From: Streptomyces sp. NBC_01016
Lineage (GTDB): Bacteria; Actinomycetota; Actinomycetes; Streptomycetales; Streptomycetaceae
Length of the DNA stretch: 64,000 nt
Reading direction: 5' to 3'
NCBI RefSeq assembly: GCF_026341035.1
Contig: NZ_JAPEOQ010000001.1
Span: forward strand, 3,100,001-3,164,000
Every line of letters begins with the position of its first letter. Positions within the stretch are counted from its first letter, which is position 1. A program made the translations under genes and the position numbers. Below, one piece after another: positions 17,337-24,074 of this stretch. Below the pieces are notes generated by a model. The model was not told the origin of the DNA, did not search any database, and saw only the letters and a list, made by a program, of their open reading frames with translations.

Positions 17337-17380
17337 AAAAGGCCCCGGCGCCCGCCTGGATCAACCAGGCGCCGGGGCCC
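17337..17380. terminator. Bidirectional terminator
   Basis: GGCCCCGGC (17341-17349) pairs with GCCGGGGCC (17371-17379), with an inner GCCTGG/CCAGGC stem (17354-17359, 17365-17370). AAAA at 17337-17340 gives a U run for the minus-strand small gene. Confidence 0.8.
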
Positions 17381-17391
17381 TCGTACGTGCG

Positions 17392-17565
17392 TCAGACGCT
17401 CGAGGCGTGAACCTCCACGCCGTGCTCCGCGGCGAGGCGGCGGAGGTCGTCCAGCTCACCCTGCTCGACCTCGGCAAGGAAGTCGTCACCGGTCTCGCGC
17501 GCCAGCGTCAGGTCGGTCTCCGCCGCCCTAATGCGCTGCAGAAGTCCTGCGGTGAATGCGTCCAT
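17392..17565 (-). CDS. Small 57-residue protein, function unknown
   Basis: A short, mostly helical, acidic protein (MDAFTAGLLQRIRAAETDL... to ...EVHASSV). GAGGGGG lies about 6 nt before the ATG and codon use is typical. The heptad pattern suggests a small coiled coil. The longer open frame to 17772 adds unconserved sequence and is rejected. It is the only gene between the two terminators and is divergent from cutRS across 340 bp. I do not recognise a family function. Confidence 0.7.
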   Translation of the reverse strand: MDAFTAGLLQRIRAAETDLTLARETGDDFLAEVEQGELDDLRRLAAEHGVEVHASSV

Positions 17566-17905
17566 GGTTGCGCCCCCTCGTCCTGGGTCGTGGGTCGATG
17601 GCACGGGGGTGTGCCCTAGGAAGGGGCGATCACGTCCCCGAGCCGTCCCTGGTGGAGAGCGGTCTCGACAGCGGCTCGTGGCATGCCACATACAAAGCGT
17701 GATCGCGGATGTACAGCCGTCCTCCCCAAGGCTCCATCCGGAGAAACCTCGACCCATCCAGAAAATCCGCATTCCCCGGGTCGCCCGTCCGTCTTACAGC
17801 CGGTTTATGGCCGAAAGGGGCAGGATGGTGGCCACAGCTCAACACCCGGCCTGCCCGCGCGCCCGAGAAGCGCGCTGGTGGGCGACCAGAGGAAGGACAA
17901 GCGAC
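17566..17905. other. 340-bp intergenic region upstream of cutRS
   Basis: It carries the divergent promoters for the small gene and cutR. The stretch 17786-17815 is relatively AT-rich, but I cannot assign confident -10/-35 elements. There is no gene and no strong inverted repeat other than short GC-rich ones. Confidence 0.4.
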
Positions 17906-18559
17906 GTGCGCGTACTCGTCGTCGAGGACGAGCAACTGCTCGCCGATGCGGTGGCCACCGGACTCCGCCGGGAGGCCATGGCCGTCGACGTCGTGTACGA
18001 CGGTGCGGCCGCCCTGGAGCGCATCGGCGTCAACGACTATGACGTGGTCGTTCTCGACCGCGATCTCCCGCTCGTGCACGGCGACGACGTCGCCCGCAAG
18101 CTCGTCGAGCTGGGCATGCCCACCCGCATCCTCATGCTGACCGCCTCCGGCGACGTCAGCGACCGCGTGGAGGGCCTGGAGATCGGGGCGGACGACTACC
18201 TCCCCAAGCCCTTCGCGTTCAGCGAGCTGACGGCCCGTGTAAGGGCCCTCGGACGGCGTACGAGCATGCCGCTGCCGCCCGTGCTCGAGCGCGCGGGGAT
18301 CAAGCTCGACCCGAACCGCCGCGAGGTGTTCAGGGACGGCAAGGAGATCCAGCTCGCTCCCAAGGAGTTCGCCGTCCTCGAGGTGCTGCTGCGCAGCGAG
18401 GGTGCCGTCGTCTCGGCCGAGCAGCTCCTGGAGAAGGCCTGGGACGAGAACACGGACCCGTTCACGAACGTCGTGCGGGTCACCGTGATGACCCTGCGCC
18501 GCAAGCTGGGCGAGCCCGCCGTCATCGTCACCGTGCCCGGCTCGGGCTACCGGATCTGA
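17906..18559 (+). CDS. cutR: CutR, OmpR-family response regulator
   Basis: A 217-residue regulator, the same length as the S. lividans protein. The receiver domain has the acidic pair Glu7-Asp8, phosphoacceptor Asp51 (VLDRDLP) and the conserved Lys in LPKPFA near residue 101. A winged-helix OmpR/PhoB DNA-binding domain (about 120-217) ends VTVPGSGYRI. The GTG start at 17906 has AGGAAGGA 8 nt upstream. cutS follows 7 bp after the stop. CutRS was first linked to copper and antibiotic phenotypes and is now tied to secretion-stress control. The receiver, output domain and adjacent kinase make the call strong. Confidence 0.92.
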   Translation: MRVLVVEDEQLLADAVATGLRREAMAVDVVYDGAAALERIGVNDYDVVVLDRDLPLVHGDDVARKLVELGMPTRILMLTASGDVSDRVEGLEIGADDYLPKPFAFSELTARVRALGRRTSMPLPPVLERAGIKLDPNRREVFRDGKEIQLAPKEFAVLEVLLRSEGAVVSAEQLLEKAWDENTDPFTNVVRVTVMTLRRKLGEPAVIVTVPGSGYRI

Positions 18560-18566
18560 TCCCTAG

Positions 18567-19808
18567 ATGGCCGCCGCACCCGCGCCACCCTCTCCGGCGC
18601 CACCGAAACCGACATGGAAGCCCGGGACGAAGGCGGAGCCGCCCTTCCCCTGGCTCCGCCCGACCATCCGGATACGGCTCACGCTGCTGTACGGCGGCAT
18701 GTTCCTGATCGCGGGCATCCTGCTGCTCTCGATCATCTACCTCCTGGCCGCGCAGGCCCTCGACGTGGGCGGCGATCTGCCGTTCAAGGTCACCGACGGG
18801 CATGTCATCAGCACCAGCTGCAACTTCCCGTCGGGGAACATCTCGGCGAGCGAGCTGAACGACCTGATGAACGGCTGCGTCAACAAGCAGCGCCAGCACG
18901 CTCTGGACGTACTCCTCAGCCGCTCCCTGATGGCCCTGATGGGCCTCGCCGTCATCGCCTTCGCCTTCGGCTACGCCATGGCGGGCCGCGTCCTGTCCCC
19001 GCTCGGCCGGATCACGCGCACCGCGCGCCGGGTCGCCGGCACGGACCTGACGCGCCGCATCGAGCTGGACGGGCCGGACGACGAGCTGAAGGAGCTGTCG
19101 GACACCTTCGACGAGATGCTTGACCGCCTGGAGCGCGCCTTCACGGCGCAGCAGCGCTTCGTCGGGAACGCCTCCCATGAGCTGCGTACACCGCTCGCGA
19201 TCAACCGCACCCTCCTGGAGGTGCACCTCTCCGATCCGGGCGCCCCTGTGGAGCTCCAGCAGCTCGGCAAGACGCTGCTGGCCACGAACGAGCGCAGTGA
19301 GCAGCTCGTGGAGGGCCTGCTGCTGCTCGCCCGCAGCGACAACCAGATCGTCGAGCGCAAGCCCGTGGACCTGGCGGAGGTCGCCTCGCAGGCGATCGAC
19401 CAGGCCAGGGCCGAGGCCGACGAGAAGGGCGTGGAGATCCGCGGGGAGTGCAAGGAAGCGGTGATCCAGGGCAACGGTGTGCTCCTGGAGCGCATCGCCC
19501 TGAACCTCGTGCAGAACGCCGTCCGCTACAACATCCCCGAAGGGGGATGGGTGGAGGTGGACACGGAGGCCCAGCACGGCCAGGCGGTCCTGGTGGTCGC
19601 GAACACGGGCCCGGTGGTCCCCGCGTACGAGATCGACAATCTTTTCGAGCCGTTCAGGCGGCTGCGCACCGAGCGCACCGGCAGCGACAAGGGCGTGGGC
19701 CTCGGGCTCTCCATCGCCCGGTCGGTCGCGCGCGCCCACGGGGGTCGCATCACCGCCGAGCCACGCGAGGGGGGTGGGCTCGTGATGCGGGTCACCCTGC
19801 CGATCTAG
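18567..19808 (+). CDS. cutS: CutS, sensor histidine kinase
   Basis: A 413-residue membrane kinase. It has a cytoplasmic Pro-rich N-terminus, a first TM about 38-60, an extracytoplasmic sensor about 61-112, a second TM about 113-135, HAMP, then HisKA with phosphorylated His204 (SHELRTP), the N box NLVQNAVRYN and the ATP lid GVGLGLSIAR. The sensor holds exactly two cysteines, Cys85 (TSCNF) and Cys104 (NGCVN). They are well placed to form a disulfide and read the redox or folding state outside the membrane, as reported for Streptomyces CutS. It is co-transcribed with cutR (7-bp gap). A 426-bp gene-free region follows. Confidence 0.93.
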   Translation: MAAAPAPPSPAPPKPTWKPGTKAEPPFPWLRPTIRIRLTLLYGGMFLIAGILLLSIIYLLAAQALDVGGDLPFKVTDGHVISTSCNFPSGNISASELNDLMNGCVNKQRQHALDVLLSRSLMALMGLAVIAFAFGYAMAGRVLSPLGRITRTARRVAGTDLTRRIELDGPDDELKELSDTFDEMLDRLERAFTAQQRFVGNASHELRTPLAINRTLLEVHLSDPGAPVELQQLGKTLLATNERSEQLVEGLLLLARSDNQIVERKPVDLAEVASQAIDQARAEADEKGVEIRGECKEAVIQGNGVLLERIALNLVQNAVRYNIPEGGWVEVDTEAQHGQAVLVVANTGPVVPAYEIDNLFEPFRRLRTERTGSDKGVGLGLSIARSVARAHGGRITAEPREGGGLVMRVTLPI

Positions 19809-20234
19809 GCCGGTTCAACGTGCGTGCGGCCCATGGATCTGACATGCTTCCGCCGACGCGCTGGGGAGTTCGCTTTTGGCTGAATTTTCCGGACCTGCGC
19901 CGGAGATCTCCGTGTGTGATCGATCACATGGGCGTTTTTTCGGCCGTCCACTCTCCGTGATCGCAAAAGCCGTGTGAAAGCCGGGAAAGTCCGGGTTTTC
20001 GGGCGCCTTGATCACGGGAAGTACACGGGGTGGCGCCCGTGCAGTGCGGCAATCGGACCGTGTACGGTCCGGTTCGCCACCCAAGACGATCACTCGTGAG
20101 GGATCCAGTTGGGTGTCGATTGAGTAACAGACCTTGATGTGAGGCAAAATCTCCGCCTCAGGTCGGGCACAAGTCCGGCCTCTCATGCGTTACGGCGCTT
20201 GAGACACCGCAGACACCCAGAGGGGGAGAGCGAC
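19809..20234. other. 426-bp intergenic region between cutS and the DUF4193 gene
   Basis: It is unusually AT-rich for this chromosome around 19870-20000. It contains a 16-bp near-perfect palindrome (19914-19929), a CGGACCGTGTACGGTCCG hairpin (20054-20071), and the promoter region for the DUF4193 gene. Frames across it show no conserved protein. A small RNA is possible but not supported beyond composition. Confidence 0.5.
19914..19929. promoter_or_regulatory. CRP-like palindrome
   Basis: GTGTGATCGATCACAT is a 16-bp palindrome with one mismatch. It keeps GTG-N6-xNCAC spacing like the Streptomyces Crp motif GTG-N6-GNCAC, but with A for the G. It lies about 105 bp after cutS. Confidence 0.35.
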
Positions 20235-20531
20235 ATGGCAACGGATTACGACACCCCACGCAAGACCGATGACGACCTCAATGAAGACAGCATTGAGGAA
20301 CTGAAGTCCAGGCGTAACGACAAGTCGGCTTCGAACGTCGACGTGGACGAGTTCGAGGCGGCGGAGGGCCTGGAGCTTCCGGGCGCCGACCTCTCGAATG
20401 AGGAGCTGGCCGTCCGTGTCCTGCCCAAGCAGCAGGACGAGTTCACCTGCATGAGCTGCTTCCTGGTGCACCACCGCAGCCAGCTCGCGCGGGAGAAGAA
20501 CGGACAGCCCATCTGCCGCGACTGCGACTGA
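20235..20531 (+). CDS. DUF4193 family protein (zinc-ribbon-like)
   Basis: A 98-residue acidic protein found across actinobacteria. The N-terminal half is Asp/Glu-rich and probably unstructured. The C-terminal half carries CMSC and CRDC about 23 residues apart, a likely four-Cys zinc site, with a QLAREKNGQPIC linker. An AGGGGGAG ribosome site lies 4-5 nt before the ATG. The gene follows cutRS after a long leader and precedes, by 13 bp, a second uncharacterised gene, so they form one unit. A role in transcription or RNA polymerase contact would fit the fold but is inference. Confidence 0.85.
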   Translation: MATDYDTPRKTDDDLNEDSIEELKSRRNDKSASNVDVDEFEAAEGLELPGADLSNEELAVRVLPKQQDEFTCMSCFLVHHRSQLAREKNGQPICRDCD

Positions 20532-20544
20532 GGCAGGGTCGGGC

Positions 20545-21480
20545 ATGACCAGCTCGACCCCGCCCTGGAAGCGCCGCTCCCGCAACAAGAAGGTCAGCGG
20601 GACGGCTCAAGGCCCGTCAGAGGCCGTGCGTGACGACGAGCGAGGCTCTTTCCCAGGAGCACCTGGTGCAGCATCGGGTGCCCCCGGAGAAGAAGCCTCG
20701 CTCGAATCGGCGGACGACCATGAGTCGGCGGGCGACCTGCCGGTGGCCCCGGCGGCCGGCAGCGACGGTGCGCGCAGGGGTGGCGCCGTCGCGAGAGGCG
20801 CCAGAACAGCCAGAACGGGGCTGGCCAAGGGCGGCGCGGCCGCCAAGGCCTCGATCGGCTATCTCGCCGATCGCATCATCGAGAACGCGCCGCGGGTTCC
20901 CGTGCGGGACCTGGCGACCCTCCGCAAGCAGTTCCCGGGTCTCGACCCCGAACAGCTCGCGGACAAGCTGGTCACGGGCGCGGCCGCCGCGACATCCACC
21001 GTGGGCGCGGGAGTCGGCGTCGCCGCGATGCTGCCCGTTCCGCCCGCGATGCCGACCGAACTGGCCGCGGAGGTGACCGGTGTGGCCGCGATCGAGCTGA
21101 AGTTGATCGCCGAGCTGCACGAGGTCTACGGACTGCGGCCGCCAGGGACTCTGAAGGGCCGCAGCGGCGCCTATCTGACCGCCTGGACGGAAGAGCGCGG
21201 CATCGACGTGACGAAGCCGACTACGGTCAATGCGGCGCTCGGCGTACAGATGAAGCGCGAGCTTCGACAGCAGATCATGAAGCGGATGGTGCGGAACCTT
21301 CCGAGCCTGACGCCGTTCATGATCGGCGCGGCCGTGGGGGCGCTCATGAACCGGCGCGACACCAGGAAGCTGGCCGAGCGGGTACGTCAGGACCTGCGGC
21401 GGCACCAGGTGCCCTGGGAGGCGCTGACCGAACTGCCGCCCCTGGAGGAGCCGCCCGACGCCCTGGAGATCGGGGCCTGA
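20545..21480 (+). CDS. Conserved hypothetical protein with Ala/Gly-rich hydrophobic centre
   Basis: A 311-residue protein. Residues 1-85 are a low-complexity Pro/Ala/Gly/Glu stretch. From about 95 (AKASIGYLADRIIENAPRVPVRDL) it is well folded. A hydrophobic segment, about 142-172 (GAAAATSTVGAGVGVAAMLPVPPAMP), may dip into the membrane, and a second lies near 250 (PFMIGAAVGALMNRRD). The layout recalls EcsC-type proteins, but I would not assign it. It begins 13 bp after the DUF4193 gene and converges on the DUF3093 gene with a 24-bp gap and no clear terminator. Confidence 0.75.
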   Translation: MTSSTPPWKRRSRNKKVSGTAQGPSEAVRDDERGSFPGAPGAASGAPGEEASLESADDHESAGDLPVAPAAGSDGARRGGAVARGARTARTGLAKGGAAAKASIGYLADRIIENAPRVPVRDLATLRKQFPGLDPEQLADKLVTGAAAATSTVGAGVGVAAMLPVPPAMPTELAAEVTGVAAIELKLIAELHEVYGLRPPGTLKGRSGAYLTAWTEERGIDVTKPTTVNAALGVQMKRELRQQIMKRMVRNLPSLTPFMIGAAVGALMNRRDTRKLAERVRQDLRRHQVPWEALTELPPLEEPPDALEIGA

Positions 21481-21504
21481 TTCCGCCCCTGATCCCGCCC
21501 TCGT

Positions 21505-21954
21505 TCAGGCGCGGCTCAGAGCCTTTGCCAAAGCTTCAGGTTCGCGCGTCGACAGGTAGACGTACGGCGTCGGGTCCGAGGGATCGGTGATCTCCGCCCG
21601 CACCGCGGTCGTGACGTAGCTGCGCAGCAGCATGAAGGCGCGCGGATCGGCCTTGTACGTGCGCCACGCGCGGGCCTCCTCCGCGTCCAGGACGTGCACC
21701 TCGCCGAGGGCGGACAGCGGGATCTTCGCGTCGCCCGCGACCAGCGAGTCGGCGACGACGCGAACCCGGGCCGAGCCGTACGAACTGGTGATCACGGCCG
21801 CGATGAGCAGGCCGCCGACGAAGCCTCCGAGCAGCGGCAACGGGCCGAAGGGCAGCAGGATGATGGCGCCGACGACACCCACCATGAACGTGATGAGCCA
21901 CCACGAGCGGGGCGCGGTGAGTCGTTCGTCGTAGGGCGTCGTCGAGGTCTCCAT
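21505..21954 (-). CDS. DUF3093 family membrane protein
   Basis: A 149-residue protein with two adjacent transmembrane helices near residues 15-55 (SWWLITFMVGVVGAIILLPF; LLGGFVGGLLIAAVI) and a cytoplasmic beta-rich domain. The opening METSTTPYDERLTAPRSWW and the YVYLSTREPEALAKAL end identify the DUF3093 family of actinobacteria, function unknown. The open frame reaches 22056 but conservation begins at the ATG at 21954. It has no ribosome site and is probably leaderless (CAAGCT 7 nt upstream). It is divergent from the thioesterase gene, 58 bp away. Confidence 0.87.
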   Translation of the reverse strand: METSTTPYDERLTAPRSWWLITFMVGVVGAIILLPFGPLPLLGGFVGGLLIAAVITSSYGSARVRVVADSLVAGDAKIPLSALGEVHVLDAEEARAWRTYKADPRAFMLLRSYVTTAVRAEITDPSDPTPYVYLSTREPEALAKALSRA

Positions 21955-21998
21955 GGGCTCAAGCTTGGCACGATGCGTGGAGTGATAGGACGCGCGGG

Positions 21999-22004
21999 TA
22001 AGGT
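21999..22004 (+). promoter_or_regulatory. -10 hexamer TAAGGT, leaderless promoter of the thioesterase-dut unit
   Basis: TAAGGT ends 8 nt before the GTG at 22013 and there is no ribosome site. It serves the thioesterase, dUTPase and DUF3710 genes, which run without gaps. Confidence 0.55.
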
Positions 22005-22012
22005 CTGCGGCT

Positions 22013-22597
22013 GTGAGTGGTACTTCTGCAGCTCTGACGCCCCCTGCCGACGCCATAGCCCCGGTGCGGCACCCCGACGCGCCCGCCCCCGGCGAGCTCC
22101 TCGGCGCGCACTACGGACACTGTTTCGGCTGTGGCGGCGAGCAGCCGCACGGGCTGCACCTGGAGGCGCGGGCCGGTGAAGGTGTCACCGTCACCGCCGA
22201 GTTCACCGTGCGCCCCGCGCATCAGGGTGCGCCGGGTCTTGCGCACGGCGGGGTCCTCGCGACCGCGCTCGACGAGACGCTCGGCTCCCTGAACTGGCTG
22301 CTTCAGGCCATCGCCGTGACCGGCCGCCTGGAGACCGACTTCGTGCGGCCCGTTCCCGTGGACACGGTGCTGTTCCTGTCCGCCGAGGTGACGGCCGTCG
22401 CCGGCCGCAAGATCTACTCGACCGCGACCGGCCGGATCGGTGGCCCCGACGGGCCCGTTGCCGTGCGTGCCGACGCCCTCTTCATCGAGGTCAAGGTCGA
22501 CCACTTCATCGAGAACGGCCGCCCGGAAGAGATCGAGGCGGCCATGAGCGACCCCGACCAGGTCAGGCGCGCCCGCGCCTTCGAGGTGAACCCGTGA
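22013..22597 (+). CDS. PaaI family (hotdog-fold) thioesterase
   Basis: A 194-residue protein with a single hotdog domain, about residues 40-165. The family signature HGGVLATALDETLG supplies the catalytic Asp/Glu of PaaI-type acyl-CoA thioesterases. It should hydrolyse an acyl- or aryl-CoA ester; the substrate is unknown. A CFGCGGEQPHGLHL segment near residue 40 gives two close cysteines. The start GTG at 22013 is leaderless. The stop overlaps the dut GTG (GTGA), so the two are translationally coupled. A functional link to dUTPase is not obvious and probably reflects operon packing. Confidence 0.85.
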   Translation: MSGTSAALTPPADAIAPVRHPDAPAPGELLGAHYGHCFGCGGEQPHGLHLEARAGEGVTVTAEFTVRPAHQGAPGLAHGGVLATALDETLGSLNWLLQAIAVTGRLETDFVRPVPVDTVLFLSAEVTAVAGRKIYSTATGRIGGPDGPVAVRADALFIEVKVDHFIENGRPEEIEAAMSDPDQVRRARAFEVNP

Positions 22598-23157
22598 GCA
22601 ATTTCCCTGGCGGTCCCGGCCACGAACTCGGCGTGCTCGTGCGGCGCGTCGACCCCGATGTGCCACTGCCTTCGTACGAGCATCCCGGTGACGCCGGAGC
22701 CGATCTGCGGACCACCGAGGCGTGCGAACTCGCGCCCGGTGAGCGGGTCGTTCTGCCCACCGGTGTGTCGGTCGCCCTGCCCGAGGGGTACGCGGCCTTC
22801 GTGCACCCCAGATCCGGCCTCGCAGCGCGCTGCGGCGTGGCTCTGGTGAATGCCCCAGGGACGGTGGATGCCGGGTACCGTGGGGAGATCAAGGTGATCG
22901 TGGTGAATCTCGACCCGCGCGAGAGCGTGCGGTTCGAGCGCTTCGACCGGATTGCCCAACTGGTGGTCCAGCAGGTCGAGAGGGTCCGCTTCCAGGAGGT
23001 CGCGGAGCTTCCCGATTCGGTGCGGGCCGAAGGGGGCTTCGGGTCCACCGGCGGGCACGCTGCCGTAGGTGGCCCGACCGTTGCCGGCAACGGCGCGGAC
23101 GGTCAAAAGGGTGGGAATCGATACGCTTCGGTCGTATCCGACCGGGAAGGACAGTGA
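22594..23157 (+). CDS. dut: dUTP diphosphatase (dUTPase)
   Basis: A 187-residue trimeric dUTPase that hydrolyses dUTP to dUMP and pyrophosphate, keeping uracil out of DNA. The five family motifs occur in order: DAGADL, PRSG(L), the NAPGTVDAGYRGEI block with its catalytic Asp, RIAQLV and the C-terminal GGFGSTG arm. A roughly 35-residue Gly/Ala-rich extension follows motif V, longer than in E. coli. The GTG start overlaps the thioesterase stop by four bases. The DUF3710 gene begins 1 bp after the stop. Confidence 0.95.
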   Translation: MSNFPGGPGHELGVLVRRVDPDVPLPSYEHPGDAGADLRTTEACELAPGERVVLPTGVSVALPEGYAAFVHPRSGLAARCGVALVNAPGTVDAGYRGEIKVIVVNLDPRESVRFERFDRIAQLVVQQVERVRFQEVAELPDSVRAEGGFGSTGGHAAVGGPTVAGNGADGQKGGNRYASVVSDREGQ

Positions 23158-23158
23158 C

Positions 23159-23926
23159 GTGTTCGGACGTCGTAACAAGAACGGCGCCGCCGAGGATGCG
23201 GCCGACGAGGCCGAGCAGGTCGTCGACAGCGTCGGCAGCGTGGACACGGACGAGCAGGGGTCGGACCGCGTCCGACTCGAGCCCGAGCCCCGTCCCGACG
23301 GTCCCTGGGACGACTCCGAGGTCCGCGAGCCCGGCGAGGGCCGGGTGGACCTGGGCGGAGTCTTCGTCCCCGGCGTGGAGGGCATGGAGCTGCGTGTGGA
23401 GGTCGCGGGCGACGCGATCGTCGCGGCGACCGTCGTCCTCCAGGACAGCGCGATCCAGCTCCAGGCCTTCGCCGCCCCCAAGAAGGAGGGCATCTGGGGC
23501 GAGGTCCGCGAGGAGATCGCCTCCGGCATCACCCAGCAGGGTGGTGTGATCGACGAGGTCGAGGGTCCGCTCGGCTGGGAGCTGCGGGCCCAGGTGCCGG
23601 TGCAGCTGCCGGACGGCACGGGCGGTTTCCAGGTCGTGCGGTTCATCGGCGTGGACGGCCCGCGCTGGTTCCTGCGCGGCGTGATCTCGGGCCAGGGCGC
23701 CGTGCAGCCGCAGGCGGCCGGCCTCCTGGAGCAGATCTTCCGCGACACCGTCGTGGTGCGCGGCGAGGGCCCGATGGCCCCGCGTGACCCGATCGTCCTG
23801 AAGCTCCCCGACGACGCGCAGATGGTCGCCGAGAGCTCCCAGGGCGATGGCGGCCAGGAGGCCTCGCGCTTCTCCGGTGGCATGGGCCAGCTCCAGCGCG
23901 GCCCGGAGATCACCGAGGTCCGCTGA
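23159..23926 (+). CDS. DUF3710 family protein
   Basis: A 255-residue protein conserved next to dut in actinobacteria, function unknown. Residues 1-50 are basic then acidic and probably disordered (FGRRNKN, then EEQVVDS-like). About 60-230 is a folded beta-rich domain (GRVDLGGVFVPGVEGMELRV at its start, RWFLRGVISG near the end). There is no signal peptide. The GTG start at 23159 has GAAGGA 8 nt upstream, inside the end of dut. It is the last gene of the thioesterase-dut unit, with a strong terminator 24 bp on. Confidence 0.87.
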   Translation: MFGRRNKNGAAEDAADEAEQVVDSVGSVDTDEQGSDRVRLEPEPRPDGPWDDSEVREPGEGRVDLGGVFVPGVEGMELRVEVAGDAIVAATVVLQDSAIQLQAFAAPKKEGIWGEVREEIASGITQQGGVIDEVEGPLGWELRAQVPVQLPDGTGGFQVVRFIGVDGPRWFLRGVISGQGAVQPQAAGLLEQIFRDTVVVRGEGPMAPRDPIVLKLPDDAQMVAESSQGDGGQEASRFSGGMGQLQRGPEITEVR

Positions 23927-23949
23927 GGCGCTCACACCGTCGTACGAGG

Positions 23950-23989
23950 CCGGGGCCGCGCATCCTTCAAGGGTGCGCGGCCCCGGTTT
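23950..23989 (+). terminator. Intrinsic terminator of the dut unit
   Basis: A 16-bp stem (23950-23965 with 23971-23986, one G-U pair) closes a 5-nt loop and is followed by TTT. It separates the dut unit from kdpD. Confidence 0.85.
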
Positions 23990-24059
23990 CGTGCATCAGG
24001 GTTGCGTCAAGGCCACCCGCCCGGCCGTCATCCGCCCCATTTGCGCAGATCGCAGGCCG

Positions 24060-24065
24060 TAGGCT
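24060..24065 (+). promoter_or_regulatory. -10 hexamer TAGGCT upstream of kdpD
   Basis: TAGGCT ends 9 nt before the GTG at 24075, with TTGCGC at 24041-24046 upstream (spacer only 13 bp). A leaderless transcript from the GTG is plausible. An internal ATG at 24105 would then be inside the gene. Confidence 0.4.
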
Positions 24066-24074
24066 CGACGCTGC

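Noticed and set aside
19815-20186. Minus-strand 123-codon frame in the cutS-DUF4193 gap
   Set aside because: Codon use and composition do not look coding and no start signal is present.
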